Shown: positions 53,345 through 62,375 of the stretch, piece by piece
Layout: every line of letters begins with the position of its first letter
How positions within the stretch are numbered: position 1 is the first letter of the stretch
Source of the DNA: an uncultured Ardenticatenia bacterium
Lineage (GTDB): Bacteria; Chloroflexota; Anaerolineae; 4572-78; NAK82
Reading direction: 5' to 3'
NCBI GenBank assembly: GCA_937127125.1
Contig: CAKZLO010000035.1
Coordinates: forward strand, 62,001 to 126,000
Length of the DNA: 64,000 bases
Notes under the pieces: generated by a model
The model's input: only the letters and a program-made list of their open reading frames with translations
Told to the model about the DNA's origin: nothing
Databases searched by the model: none
Made by a program: the position numbers and the translations under genes

Positions 53345-54200
53345 CGACTTTCTCCTTTTGGTTCACACGCCCTTCGATTTCCTGCACAATCTCATCGATA
53401 GTGAGCAGGTCAGCAGGAAAGGTGCTATCGCGCTTGTGTAGCTCATACGCGAGTTCGGTCACTTGAGGAACATCTAAGTGCAGCGCACGCAGTGTCTCTA
53501 CGCGCGAGAAGACTTCGCGTGGGCTGCCCTCTGCAACAATGCGCCCTGCTTCCATAACGATCACCCGGTTGCCCTCCACTGCTTCGTGCATGAAATGGGT
53601 GATCGCTATGATCGTGGTGCCTTCCTGGTTGAGCGTACGCACGGCATCTAAGACTTCCTCACGGCCCGCTGGGTCAAGCATCGAAGTGCTCTCGTCCAGG
53701 ACGAGTACCTTGGGCTTGAGTGCCATCGCACCAGCAATCGCGACACGTTGCTTTTGCCCCGAGGACAATAGATGAGGTGCGCGTAGCCGATGAGCATCCA
53801 TATCCACCACTTTGAGTGCCCAGTTCACCCGCGCCCGGAGTTCCTCCTCAGGTACTCCCAAGTTAGCTGGTCCAAAAGCGACGTCCTCTTCGACAACAGT
53901 GGCCACAATCTGGTTATCGGGAATTTGAAAGACTATTCCCACAGTTGCGCGGATCGGCAACACACACCTGTTGTCCTTGGTGTTCATACCATTGACCCAC
54001 ACATCGCCTTTGGTAGGCCGCAACAGAGCATTGAGGTGCTTTGCTAGAGTAGACTTACCTGACCCGTTATGACCAACAACTACCAGATAGTCCCCTGGAA
54101 ACACCTCAAGATTGATCTCCTGCAACGCAAAAACAGGTTTCTCAATCGATGGATTATAGGAGAACCATACATTCTCAACACGGATGATCGGCTCGCTCAA
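53307..54200 (-). CDS. ecfA1: Energy-coupling factor ATPase (first EcfA)
   Basis: About 297 residues of an ABC ATPase. Walker A GHNGSGKSTLAKH, signature LLSSGQKQRVAIAG, Walker B LVLDESTSMLDPAG and an intact H-loop IIAITHFMHEA. It pairs with the second ATPase and EcfT. The start is a TTG at 54200 with GGAGGTACAAAA upstream; it overlaps the glycosyltransferase stop (TTGA). The open frame to 54272 extends into the glycosyltransferase gene and is not favoured. Confidence 0.92.
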   Translation of the reverse strand: MSEPIIRVENVWFSYNPSIEKPVFALQEINLEVFPGDYLVVVGHNGSGKSTLAKHLNALLRPTKGDVWVNGMNTKDNRCVLPIRATVGIVFQIPDNQIVATVVEEDVAFGPANLGVPEEELRARVNWALKVVDMDAHRLRAPHLLSSGQKQRVAIAGAMALKPKVLVLDESTSMLDPAGREEVLDAVRTLNQEGTTIIAITHFMHEAVEGNRVIVMEAGRIVAEGSPREVFSRVETLRALHLDVPQVTELAYELHKRDSTFPADLLTIDEIVQEIEGRVNQKEKVGEYSWARHYTAE

Positions 54201-55426
54201 TTTTGTACCTCCGAGACTCTTGTAAGCGCAGAAAAGTATACTTCCTCCAACTGTGGTACCAGCTGATCCCAACCATAACGCGACTGCACAAATGCGCGAG
54301 CTTCTGCCCCCAATTGGTCGCGCAACCTAGGCTCGTTTAGCAACCTTACCACAGCTGCAGCAAACCCGCTAGGTGTATCTGCCAACAACAAGTGTCGTCC
54401 AGACTCAACAGGAAAACCCTCCGCAGCGATGGAGGTAGCGACAATAGCGCAGCCCATCGCCATTGCTTGCGTCAGTTTGAGACGCGTGCCTCCGCCCATA
54501 CGCAGTGGCGCTACATATACTGTAGCGCCAGCAATATAGGGGCGGACATCCGGGACCCATCCTGTCAACGTCACTCCCCTCATATAACGCAATTTCTCCA
54601 ACCGGGGATGCACTCGTTGGCCCACAATGGCGAGCTGTACCTCCGGTTGCTCACGACGAATGAGTGGCAGCACCTGGTCACAGAACCATAGCATCGCGTC
54701 CACATTGGGCCGAAAATCCATTTTGCCGGTGAACACCAAATCGAAATTGATCTTCGCACCACTATAATTGCTGTACTCTTCGAGGTCAACGCCATTAGGT
54801 ACCACTGTGATAGAGGCTTCCGGCGCAACGCTCTGGATGCCCTCTCGGTCTGCCTCGGAGACGGCTACCACCCGGTCGACCCGTCGACAGACATTCCCCT
54901 CATAATAACGTAGTCGCCTCCACTGGATGAACGAGTACAACGCAGCCGGCCAGCGCCATGGAACACGCACATCTGTAAGACATGCGCGTTGTTGCAACCT
55001 CCACTCACAGTTGTGCTCGTCGAACACGATCAATGGACGTGGTCTTGCCGTTTCAATCGCAGGCAGGTATGGCGCGAGTTCGATTGCTTCGATTTGTACT
55101 ACATCGAATTGGACCTCGGCTAACCGTTGCAAGAGATGTTCCTGGTACTCCGATGACCACAAGCGCCACGCCATATCCGGCAGGCTGCTGCCCACCAGCT
55201 GTCCGAGGCGTCTGGCTATTGTGCGTCGTGGCACTGGCACAGCATCAACCCAAGCGCACATTTCGAGTAATGGTGTCGCTGCTGATAGCGATTGACCCTC
55301 GTCCAGAAAGCTTAACACCTCAACTTGATGCCGTTTCACCAGCTGGGCGATCAAATTGTAGTTGCGCAGACTGGTTCCCTGATGCGGCGGATAAGGGAGT
55401 TGCGGAGTCAGCAACAGAATATGCAT
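54197..55426 (-). CDS. GT4-family glycosyltransferase 1
   Basis: 409 residues with a GT-B fold: N-terminal Rossmann (ILLLTPQLPYPPHQGTSLRNYNLI), C-terminal domain with VFTGKMDFRPNVDAMLWF, LTGWVPDVRPYIAGATVYVAPLRMGGGTRLK, and the nucleotide-sugar E-x7-E like EGFPVESGRHLLLAD. It resembles the PEP-CTERM/EpsH-associated sugar transferase group. Likely builds a surface polysaccharide or glycoconjugate from a sugar nucleotide. Start ATG at 55426. It follows a second GT gene by 33 bases and is translationally coupled to ecfA1 by TTGA. Confidence 0.87.
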   Translation of the reverse strand: MHILLLTPQLPYPPHQGTSLRNYNLIAQLVKRHQVEVLSFLDEGQSLSAATPLLEMCAWVDAVPVPRRTIARRLGQLVGSSLPDMAWRLWSSEYQEHLLQRLAEVQFDVVQIEAIELAPYLPAIETARPRPLIVFDEHNCEWRLQQRACLTDVRVPWRWPAALYSFIQWRRLRYYEGNVCRRVDRVVAVSEADREGIQSVAPEASITVVPNGVDLEEYSNYSGAKINFDLVFTGKMDFRPNVDAMLWFCDQVLPLIRREQPEVQLAIVGQRVHPRLEKLRYMRGVTLTGWVPDVRPYIAGATVYVAPLRMGGGTRLKLTQAMAMGCAIVATSIAAEGFPVESGRHLLLADTPSGFAAAVVRLLNEPRLRDQLGAEARAFVQSRYGWDQLVPQLEEVYFSALTRVSEVQN

Positions 55427-55459
55427 CGCTTTATCAGCCGACGCAGATCGATCTCCGAT

Positions 55460-56581
55460 CTAATCTGCTAGCTCGCCCCCCACACGACGGTAAACTTCAA
55501 GGGTTTGCTGAGCAGTACGCTCAGGCGAAAACATCTGAGCGCGCTTAAACCCTTTTTCGATCAAACAGGCACGCAGCTGTTCGTCTGTGAGCAAGCGCCA
55601 CATTGCCGCAGCCAGTCCGTCGATGTCGTGAGGATCCACCAAGATTGCTGCATCCCCCACCACTTCCGGCAATGCTGAAACATTGGACACGATCGTAGGA
55701 GTGCCACAATGCATGGCTTCCAAGGGTGGCAAGCCAAAGCCCTCGTAGAAGGAGGGATGCACCAGCATCTGAGCTGCATTGTAAAGATAGAGCAGATGTT
55801 CGGAAGGCACCCTCCCCACCGCGCGCACGTGCTCGTTCAGACCAAGTCGGTCAATTGTAGCAAAAACCTCTTCAGCTAGCCAGCCACGACCACCCGCCAG
55901 GATCAGCTTTTCCTTGCGCTTGTAGCTATCCCGCAACCGACGAAATGCCTGCAACAAGCCAGGCAAGTTCTTGCGCGGCTCGATCGTGCTCACGAAAAGA
56001 ATATAGGGCTCCTCGATACCATAGGCCTCAGCAACATAGCGACGTGCTACTTCCTTGTCTACAGGGCGAAAAATAGGATTAGCTGCTTCATAGATCACGG
56101 TGATCTTTTGCTCTGGCACGCCCAATAGCTTGATTGTATCACGCCGCGTGCTCTCGGAAACGGCAATAATATGATCTGTGCGACGCACTGCCTGATCGAT
56201 CTGGCCGTAGTACCGGGCCGCTTCCTTGGTCAAGAAGTGGGGATACAGCAGAAACGCCAGATCATGCACTGTGATGACCGACTTACAATTACGCCAGAAA
56301 GGCGGGATGAAGTCTGGGCTGTGCAACAGATCAAGGTGCAATCGGCTGATCTCGAAATGTAGTGTTAGTTGTTCCAGACGATGATGACTAGGCGTCCAGA
56401 GCGACACCCGAGCAAAGTTGGGATGATGGTCCAACCGTGTGCGATCTTTGCGACTCTGCAATAGGATGAACTGATCTCCGGAGACATCAATGCGCGCCAA
56501 TGCTTCAACCAACCGCAGAATATATTGACCGATCCCAGCGCGGCTGTAATACACCAATCGTGCATCAATTCCTATTCGCAT
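55460..56581 (-). CDS. GT4-family glycosyltransferase 2
   Basis: 373 residues of the GT4 family: N-terminal GIDARLVYYSRAGIGQYILRL (glycine-rich acceptor region), and in the C-domain ILFVSTIEPRKNLPGLLQAFR, GGRGWLAEEVF, AVGRVPSEHLLYLYNAAQMLVHPSFYEGFGLPPLEAM (E-x7-E) with ILVDPHD. These suit mannosyltransferase-like enzymes of surface glycans. ATG at 56581. Its promoter (56707-56735, minus strand) is followed by a leader hairpin; it is the first gene of an operon that also includes the other GT, the ECF module and perhaps the M20/P1 peptidases. Confidence 0.9.
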   Translation of the reverse strand: MRIGIDARLVYYSRAGIGQYILRLVEALARIDVSGDQFILLQSRKDRTRLDHHPNFARVSLWTPSHHRLEQLTLHFEISRLHLDLLHSPDFIPPFWRNCKSVITVHDLAFLLYPHFLTKEAARYYGQIDQAVRRTDHIIAVSESTRRDTIKLLGVPEQKITVIYEAANPIFRPVDKEVARRYVAEAYGIEEPYILFVSTIEPRKNLPGLLQAFRRLRDSYKRKEKLILAGGRGWLAEEVFATIDRLGLNEHVRAVGRVPSEHLLYLYNAAQMLVHPSFYEGFGLPPLEAMHCGTPTIVSNVSALPEVVGDAAILVDPHDIDGLAAAMWRLLTDEQLRACLIEKGFKRAQMFSPERTAQQTLEVYRRVGGELAD

Positions 56582-56636
56582 GCTTTGCCAGGTCTCCCCC
56601 GCCTGTTCCGGAAGACAAGAGGCCTACAAAGAAACA

Positions 56637-56671
56637 CCCCCGGATAAACCAAGCGTCCTTGGCCCCGGGGG
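56637..56671 (-). promoter_or_regulatory. Leader hairpin of the glycosyltransferase-ECF operon
   Basis: CCCCCGG (56637-56643) pairs with CCGGGGG (56665-56671) and inside it CCAAG pairs with CTTGG. In the minus direction it is followed by TGTTTCTTTG, so it may act as a partial terminator or attenuator between the promoter and the first glycosyltransferase gene. Confidence 0.5.
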
Positions 56672-56706
56672 CAACATCGGCAACCCGAGCAGGTGATGTA
56701 AGAAAT

Positions 56707-56735
56707 ATAATAGCACCTTTATACGTGAGCGTCAA
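56707..56735 (-). promoter_or_regulatory. Promoter of the glycosyltransferase-ECF operon
   Basis: On the minus strand, TTGACG (56730-56735), a 17-base spacer and TATTAT (56707-56712). Confidence 0.65.
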
Positions 56736-56826
56736 AAAGCTGCATGCCCTTTTATGATCTCCTAAGCAGACACAGGTTCTAGTCTCTAGGTTTCCCAATT
56801 GTCATGTCTCCTCGCGCGTGCTATAT

Positions 56827-56855
56827 TTGACAACGATTATCACTCTACTTGTATG
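56827..56855 (+). promoter_or_regulatory. Possible promoter of the RfbC-like gene
   Basis: TTGACA (56827-56832) and, 17 bases on, a weak TGTATG (56850-56855). The expected start lies at or beyond the first in-frame GTG codons (56859, 56868), which would make the mRNA leaderless. Confidence 0.4.
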
Positions 56856-57425
56856 CTGGTGAATTGCGTGGTCGAAATCGTTGAATCACCCTATATCCGA
56901 GGCGTTAAGGTGGCACACCTGCGCGGCCTCACCGATGCGCGTGGCATTTTCATCGAGACCTTTCGCAAGGAATGGTTCCCAGAGTATTCCTGGCAAGAGG
57001 TGCAGACTAACTGTAGCCACAGCCGAGCTGGCGTGTTGCGAGGACTGCATTACCACCTACGCCAAACCGACTACTGGTACGTAGTGCAAGGAACCATTCG
57101 CGCCGGCCTGGTTGATTTGCGGCGCGGTTCTCCCACTTCTCGTGCGACTCAGGTTATCGAGATCTCCAATCAGAATCCAATGGGCCTTCTCGTTCCGTGC
57201 GGCGTGGCGCACGGTTTCCTCGCGCTCAGCGATGTGATCCTCACCTATCTGGTAGACCGATACTACGACGCAGCAGACGAGTATGGGTTGGCCTGGAATG
57301 ATCCCGAACTGCAGCTGGATTGGGGACTTGGGGACGGTGAGCCACTTGTTTCAGCACGTGATCGTATGAACCCACCCCTTGCCCATATCCCAGATCAGCT
57401 CTTGCCTTGCTGGGATGAAAGATAG
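56853..57425 (+). CDS. RfbC-like dTDP-4-dehydrorhamnose 3,5-epimerase
   Basis: About 190 residues of the cupin-fold RmlC/RfbC family, which epimerises a dTDP-keto-sugar in deoxysugar synthesis. Family features: DARGIFIETFRKEWFP, GVLRGLHYHLRQTDYWYVVQGTIRAGLVDLR (the RGxHyH acid-base His), GVAHGFLALSD (second catalytic region) and the Tyr region YYDAADEYGLAWNDPEL. No rmlA, rmlB or rmlD is in the window. The start is uncertain: ATG 56853 has no ribosome site, and GTG codons at 56859 and 56868 fit a leaderless mRNA. It is divergent from the glycosyltransferase genes and is followed by the SagB-like gene. Confidence 0.87.
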   Translation: MLVNCVVEIVESPYIRGVKVAHLRGLTDARGIFIETFRKEWFPEYSWQEVQTNCSHSRAGVLRGLHYHLRQTDYWYVVQGTIRAGLVDLRRGSPTSRATQVIEISNQNPMGLLVPCGVAHGFLALSDVILTYLVDRYYDAADEYGLAWNDPELQLDWGLGDGEPLVSARDRMNPPLAHIPDQLLPCWDER

Positions 57426-57451
57426 CACCATCAACTGGAGGAGATATTACC

Positions 57452-58198
57452 GTGGCACCTGGTATTGGGCATCAGTTTATGACTCAGACCTATTATCGTT
57501 ATCTAGAGCCCTCTGACCAGACCAAAGGATTGCCCCAGCCACCGCTACAACTAAGCTACGATCCCACCAAGCCGACCATCGCATTGCCCGCTCCGGCCAC
57601 CATCGAGGTTAACCCAGTGACGGTGCGTGAGGCGATCGAAGCACGGCGTAGTGTCCGCCATTATGCTCAGACACCAATCTCAATAGACGAGCTTTCCTTC
57701 CTGCTTTGGTGTACCCAAGGAGTCAAAGAGATAAGCAGACGCCAAGTTACTCTCCGCACTGTACCATCAGCGGGTGCGCGTCACGCTTTTGAAACCTATT
57801 TGCTGGTCAATCGTGTGGCTGGTTTGGCAAGCGGACTCTACCGCTTTCTGGCACTCGAACACAAACTGTTGCAGCTGGACCTCGACCCAGCTTTGGCCGA
57901 TAAAGTTTCGGAGGCGTGTTGGAACCAAGATTTCACTAAACTGAGCGCCGTCACCTTCATTTGGACGGCAGTGGTCTATCGGATGACCTGGCGCTATGGT
58001 GAACGCGGCTACCGTTACCTTCACTTGGACGCTGGTCACGTATGCCAGAACCTCTATCTGGCTGCGGCGACGGTGGATTGTGGTGTCTGCGCCATCGCTG
58101 CCTTCAACGATGAAGCAATGAACGCGCTGATAGGTCTTGATGGTGAAAGCCAATTCGTACTGTACCTTGCAACTGTTGGCAAGCGCGATAGGGTATGA
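57452..58198 (+). CDS. SagB-type nitroreductase-like dehydrogenase
   Basis: 248 residues of the FMN nitroreductase fold, SagB subgroup. Motifs: EARRSVRHYAQTPISIDELSFLLWCTQG (FMN-phosphate-binding), TVPSAGARHAFETYLLVNR, YRYLHLDAGHVCQNLYLAAATVDCGVCAIAAFND. SagB enzymes oxidise azolines in RiPP synthesis, but stand-alone forms are common and have other roles, and no cyclodehydratase (SagC/D) is visible. GTG at 57452 has GGAGGAG at good spacing. It follows the RfbC-like gene by 26 bases and is followed by a strong terminator. Confidence 0.85.
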   Translation: MAPGIGHQFMTQTYYRYLEPSDQTKGLPQPPLQLSYDPTKPTIALPAPATIEVNPVTVREAIEARRSVRHYAQTPISIDELSFLLWCTQGVKEISRRQVTLRTVPSAGARHAFETYLLVNRVAGLASGLYRFLALEHKLLQLDLDPALADKVSEACWNQDFTKLSAVTFIWTAVVYRMTWRYGERGYRYLHLDAGHVCQNLYLAAATVDCGVCAIAAFNDEAMNALIGLDGESQFVLYLATVGKRDRV

Positions 58199-58215
58199 AA
58201 GCAATTTGATAGCTT

Positions 58216-58245
58216 TTGACAGTTGTTTTTGTGATATAGTGTTAT
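58216..58245 (+). promoter_or_regulatory. Promoter of the mevalonate cluster
   Basis: TTGACA (58216-58221), an 18-base spacer and TGTTAT (58240-58245). The expected start lies at about 58252, directly at the hairpin at 58253. Confidence 0.55.
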
Positions 58246-58252
58246 TGGATTT

Positions 58253-58287
58253 AAGACAGCCGACTATAATCTGGCTGTCTTTTTTTG
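58253..58287 (+). terminator. Intrinsic terminator before the HMG-CoA reductase gene
   Basis: AAGACAGCC pairs perfectly with GGCTGTCTT around an 11-base loop, followed by a run of seven T (58281-58287). It terminates the SagB-like transcript. If the promoter just upstream is real, it would also start the HMG-CoA reductase leader as a 5' hairpin. Confidence 0.85.
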
Positions 58288-58310
58288 GTGTGTTTATCCT
58301 TGGTAGACAA

Positions 58311-59522
58311 ATGACGCAAACGCGAAGCTCCCAGGTGTCTGGCTTTCACAAACGCACCCCGGCGGAACGACTTGCCATATTAGCAGATATGGCAACCTTG
58401 ACACCCCAAGAGTGCGAGACGCTACAGGGTGCTATAGGAGGACTCTCTTTGCACATAGCAGACCACATAATTGAGAACGTGGTCGGTGTGTACGGTTTGC
58501 CGTTGGGAATCGCGACCAATTTTCTTATTAACGGACGAGACGTGCTGATCCCTATGGTGATCGAGGAGCCGAGCGTGGTGGCTGGCGCCAGTCTGGCCGC
58601 TAAGCTGGTACGTGCCGGTGGTGGCTTCAGGGCTACATCCACTGCCCCAGAGATGATTGGGCAAATCCAAGTGGTCGATGTGCCCAATCCACATAAGGCG
58701 CGTTTCGAACTGCTGGCGCGAGAGGAAGAGCTCCTCGCACTTGCCAATCGCAATGACCCTGTTTTGATCGAGCTGGGTGGTGGTGCGCGTGCATTGGAAG
58801 TGCGTCTGATCGAGCAGAGTCCGGTTGGGGCAATGCTGGTGGTACACGTGATCTACGATACGCGTGATGCAATGGGTGCTAATGCGATCAACACCATGTG
58901 CGAAGCGCTAGCACCCCATATCGAGAAAATCACCGGTGGCCGCGTGGTACTGCGCATTCTGAGCAACCTGGCAGAGCGACGATTGGCACGCGCACAATGT
59001 GTTGTGCCGGCAGACGCGTTGACATTCACCTCCGACGGTCATCTTTACCCAGGCTCGCAGGTCGTCCGTCAGATTGTGGAAGCCTGTGTGCTGGCTACTA
59101 TCGATCCGTACCGGGCAGCCACACACAACAAGGGGATTATGAACGGTGTGGACGCGGTAGTGGTCGCCACGGGCAATGATTGGCGTGCTGTTGAAGCCGG
59201 CGCCCACGCCTATGCTGCGCGTACTGGCCGCTACACCGCACTATCGCGTTGGGAAGAGACCCCCACAGGTGACCTGGTTGGTGTACTGGAGATGCCATTA
59301 GCAGTGGGCATCGTAGGCGGCACAGCGCGCGCGCATCCCACAGCCAGAGTGGCTCTCAAAATATTGGGGGTCAAAAGTGCCCAAGAATTGGCAGAGGTAA
59401 TCGCGGCTGTGGGGTTGGCTCAAAATCTGGCAGCACTGCGCGCGCTTGCCACAGAGGGCATACAACGCGGGCACATGCGGTTACATGCACGGCAACAAGC
59501 TATCGCAGAGAAACAGGGATGA
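58311..59522 (+). CDS. mvaA: HMG-CoA reductase, class II (degradative-type)
   Basis: About 403 residues of the class II HMG-CoA reductase group, which interconverts HMG-CoA and mevalonate, usually with NAD(H) in bacteria. Motifs: [59 protein letters not shown] and the C-terminal catalytic His in [13 protein letters not shown] at 58311 has GGTAG upstream; the open frame to 58137 runs into the SagB-like gene and terminator. The stop overlaps the HMG-CoA synthase start (ATGA), so it is made together with it. In this context it probably works in synthesis rather than degradation. Confidence 0.93.
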   Translation: MTQTRSSQVSGFHKRTPAERLAILADMATLTPQECETLQGAIGGLSLHIADHIIENVVGVYGLPLGIATNFLINGRDVLIPMVIEEPSVVAGASLAAKLVRAGGGFRATSTAPEMIGQIQVVDVPNPHKARFELLAREEELLALANRNDPVLIELGGGARALEVRLIEQSPVGAMLVVHVIYDTRDAMGANAINTMCEALAPHIEKITGGRVVLRILSNLAERRLARAQCVVPADALTFTSDGHLYPGSQVVRQIVEACVLATIDPYRAATHNKGIMNGVDAVVVATGNDWRAVEAGAHAYAARTGRYTALSRWEETPTGDLVGVLEMPLAVGIVGGTARAHPTARVALKILGVKSAQELAEVIAAVGLAQNLAALRALATEGIQRGHMRLHARQQAIAEKQG

Positions 59523-60565
59523 AGCCCATCACACCAGTTGGTATCGTCGGTTATGGGGCATATGTACCGCGCTACCGCCTGCCAGCGAGCGAGGTTGCGC
59601 GAGTCTGGAAAGGGGAGGGTGGAGATCCTCCAGTGCGCGAAAAGGCAGTCGCTGGATTGGATGAGGACACGCTTACGATTGCACTTGAGGCGACGCGCAA
59701 TGCCCTAAGGCGTGCTGGGGTCAATCCGCAGGAGATTGGTGCTGTGTGGGTAGGTAGCGAGAGTCATCCATATGCAGTCAAGCCAACCGGCACGATTGTC
59801 GCAGAAGCGATCGGTGCCACGCCGTATACGCTAGCGGCCGATTTGCAGTTCGCCTGCAAGGCAGGCACGGAGGCCATCCAGGCTGGTATCGGTCTGGTCG
59901 CAAGCGGCATGGTGCGCTATGCACTGGCAGTGGGAGCAGATACCGCCCAAGGGCGTCCGGGAGACGCACTGGAGTACACCGCTGCAGCAGGTGGAGCTGC
60001 CTATCTGATCGGCCCAGCAAAGGAGAGCTTGGCAGTCTTTGAGGAAAGCCTTTCCTATGTCACCGACACACCCGATTTCTGGCGACGACCTTACATGCAC
60101 TATCCTACCCATGCTCAACGTTTTACCGGAGAACCAGGCTATTTTCATCATGTGCTTTCAGCAGCGCAGGCACTTCTAGAGCATACCAGTCGCAAGGCGG
60201 AAGACTTTCGCTATCTGGTCTTGCATCAACCTAATACCAAATTTCCGGAGCGTGCTGCCAGAAGACTGGGTTTTCGCCCAGAGCAGTGGAAGACGGGTCT
60301 GTTATCGCCCGAAATTGGGAATACCTATGCGGGTGCTGCTTTGTTGGGTTTGACAGCGATTTTGGATGAAGCGGGGCCTGATGAGCTGATCCTGGTCGTC
60401 TCCTTTGGATCCGGAGCAGGCAGTGACGCTTTCATATTGCGTACTACAGAGCAAATCACAGCGCGGCAGAAACTTGCAGTGACAACTCGAGAGTACATCG
60501 CGCGCCGTGTAGTGATTGATTATGCCCTCTACGCACGCTACCGTCGCAAACTGCTCACCGAGTGA
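59519..60565 (+). CDS. Archaeal-type HMG-CoA synthase
   Basis: 348 residues of the thiolase fold, archaeal HMG-CoA synthase subgroup. The nucleophile is Cys113 in [13 protein letters not shown], the general base His in [11 protein letters not shown] (about 237), and a conserved [14 protein letters not shown]. It condenses acetyl-CoA with acetoacetyl-CoA. In archaea it forms a complex with a thiolase and a DUF35 protein that channels acetoacetyl-CoA, and both follow here. ATG at 59519 overlaps the HMG-CoA reductase stop. Confidence 0.93.
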   Translation: MKPITPVGIVGYGAYVPRYRLPASEVARVWKGEGGDPPVREKAVAGLDEDTLTIALEATRNALRRAGVNPQEIGAVWVGSESHPYAVKPTGTIVAEAIGATPYTLAADLQFACKAGTEAIQAGIGLVASGMVRYALAVGADTAQGRPGDALEYTAAAGGAAYLIGPAKESLAVFEESLSYVTDTPDFWRRPYMHYPTHAQRFTGEPGYFHHVLSAAQALLEHTSRKAEDFRYLVLHQPNTKFPERAARRLGFRPEQWKTGLLSPEIGNTYAGAALLGLTAILDEAGPDELILVVSFGSGAGSDAFILRTTEQITARQKLAVTTREYIARRVVIDYALYARYRRKLLTE

Positions 60566-60620
60566 GCACAATACCAACACTGCGTATCGCCAAATGAGCT
60601 AGCAAACAAGGACTGGGCAG

Positions 60621-61778
60621 ATGCGTGGGGTCAGCATAATCGGTGTGGGACAAACGCCGGTGGGTGAGCATTGGGAACGCAGCTTGCGCCATCTGGCATA
60701 CGAAGCAGTGGCAGCAGCGATGAAGGATGCTGGCATTGAAGGGGCTCACGCAATGTATGTGGGCAATATGCTCTCTGGCGAGATCAGCGGCCAATCGCAT
60801 CTGGGCGCTCTGATTGCCGATTTCTGCGGGCTGCGGGGCATTGAGGCGGTTAAAGTTGAAGCTGCATGTGGCTCGGGGGCAGCAGCGGTACGTATGGGGT
60901 ACTTGGCTGTCGCCAGTGGTGCCCACGACCTGGTCATTTGCGTGGGTGTGGAGAAAATGACCGATGATGTAGGTAGCAAGCTGACCGCTGCGCTGGCACA
61001 GGCAGCTGATGCGGATTACGAGGTCGCCCATGGCGTCACATTTGTCGGTCTCAACGCATTATTGATGCGCCGTTATATGCACGAATACAGAGTACGTCAC
61101 GAAGACTTTGCTGGTTTTGCCATCAACGCCCATGCCAACGCTGTCGGCAACCCAAACGCTATGTTTCGCAAGGCAATCACATTGGAGGATTTCAAAGGTG
61201 CTGATATGATTGCCGACCCAATCAACTTATTGGATTCGTCCCCAATGGCAGACGGAGCAGCAGCAGTCGTCCTCTGCCCCACCGAGCAGGCACATGCATT
61301 TAGGGGTAAGCCAGTGCGCATTGCGGGGAGTGCGCTCGCTACCGACTGTCTGAGTATCCACGACCGCCACGATCCACTCTGGCTGCAAGCTGCGGAGGAC
61401 TCAGCACGGCGTGCATATGCCCAAGCCGACATTACCCCCGCGGACGTAGATCTGTTTGAGCTGCACGACGCCTTCACGATCATGAGCGCGCTCAGCTTAG
61501 AGGCATGCGGCTTTGCCGAGAGGGGTAAGGGCTGGCAGCTCGCAGTGGATGGGGAGATACGACCATCTGGTCGCATCCCTATTTGTACAATGGGAGGATT
61601 AAAGGCACGTGGTCACCCGGTAGGTGCCACAGGTGTCTACCAGATTGTGGAAGCTGTACTCCAGTTGCGCGGTGAGGCAGGTGCATGCCAGATCCATAAT
61701 GCGCGCGTGGCAATGACGCAGAATATCGGTGGCAGCGGTGCCACAATTATCACACACATTCTGGAAGTTCAGGAGTGA
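60621..61778 (+). CDS. Thiolase (acetoacetyl-CoA-forming, archaeal/SCPx type)
   Basis: 385 residues of the thiolase fold. Nucleophilic Cys83 in VEAACGSGAAAVRMG, HDAFTIMSAL, and the catalytic His in GLKARGHPVGATGVYQ; the usual C-terminal Cys of classical thiolases is replaced by NIGGSGAT, as in the archaeal acetoacetyl-CoA thiolases that need a DUF35 partner. It would form acetoacetyl-CoA from two acetyl-CoA for HMG-CoA synthase. ATG at 60621; the following gene is DUF35. Confidence 0.9.
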   Translation: MRGVSIIGVGQTPVGEHWERSLRHLAYEAVAAAMKDAGIEGAHAMYVGNMLSGEISGQSHLGALIADFCGLRGIEAVKVEAACGSGAAAVRMGYLAVASGAHDLVICVGVEKMTDDVGSKLTAALAQAADADYEVAHGVTFVGLNALLMRRYMHEYRVRHEDFAGFAINAHANAVGNPNAMFRKAITLEDFKGADMIADPINLLDSSPMADGAAAVVLCPTEQAHAFRGKPVRIAGSALATDCLSIHDRHDPLWLQAAEDSARRAYAQADITPADVDLFELHDAFTIMSALSLEACGFAERGKGWQLAVDGEIRPSGRIPICTMGGLKARGHPVGATGVYQIVEAVLQLRGEAGACQIHNARVAMTQNIGGSGATIITHILEVQE

Positions 61779-61870
61779 GACGAGAACAAGGAATAAGAGT
61801 CAGTTGGTCACAGCTTTTCTACAGTATGGCTGTTACTAACGAGTATTGGAAAGTGGAGGTGTAAAAACAA

Positions 61871-62272
61871 ATGGGTATCCCTGGAAGTTGGAGATTACGC
61901 AATCAACGCTTGAGCTTGGTGGGAGAGGTATGTCATACGTGCGGCAACAAGATCTTTCCACCGCGCGATGTGTGTCCCCACTGTGCACGTGAGGCACAAC
62001 ATGCTTTCCAGTTCAGCGGGCGAGGTGAAGTCTATTCCTTCACCACAGTGTTCAATCCACCGGCTGGATTTGAGGAATATGCACCATATACAGTCGCACT
62101 GGTGAAGCTCGAAGAAGGTCCCATCGTGACAGCACAGCTGACAGACGTGGAACCAGAGCGGGTAGCCATTGGGCAGCCAGTAGAGATGGTCACACGCAAG
62201 CTGCGGGACGATGGCCACGCAGAGGTTATCAGCTACGGCTATAAGTTCCGGCCGCGAATAACAACAGACTGA
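61871..62272 (+). CDS. Zn-ribbon OB-fold protein (DUF35) of the thiolase-HMGS complex
   Basis: A 133-residue protein: rubredoxin-like zinc ribbon with Cys21, Cys24, Cys35 and Cys38 (VCHTCGNKIFPPRDVCPHC), then an OB fold (about 45-130; VYSFTTVFNPPAGFEEYAPYTVALVKLEEGP). In archaea this protein bridges thiolase and HMG-CoA synthase and binds CoA in a shared channel. Last gene of the mevalonate cluster, on the same strand. GGAGGTG precedes the ATG at 61871. Confidence 0.9.
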   Translation: MGIPGSWRLRNQRLSLVGEVCHTCGNKIFPPRDVCPHCAREAQHAFQFSGRGEVYSFTTVFNPPAGFEEYAPYTVALVKLEEGPIVTAQLTDVEPERVAIGQPVEMVTRKLRDDGHAEVISYGYKFRPRITTD

Positions 62273-62280
62273 GAGCAAAT

Positions 62281-62316
62281 ATGCCTCCCACGGCTTATAA
62301 GGGCTGTGGGAGGCAT
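62281..62316 (+). terminator. Hairpin after the mevalonate cluster
   Basis: ATGCCTCCCAC (62281-62291) pairs perfectly with GTGGGAGGCAT (62306-62316). No T run follows, so termination is likely but not certain. Confidence 0.55.
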
Positions 62317-62375
62317 TACACACTCCAAAGTCTAGAGTGCACTATCGCTGTTCTCATGCTCCTTAGCAGTGCTAG

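Noticed and set aside
57452-58198. RiPP azoline oxidase acting on the NHLP-type peptide
   Set aside because: The SagB-like gene is 54 kb away, with no cyclodehydratase and no Cys/Ser/Thr-rich core in the peptide.
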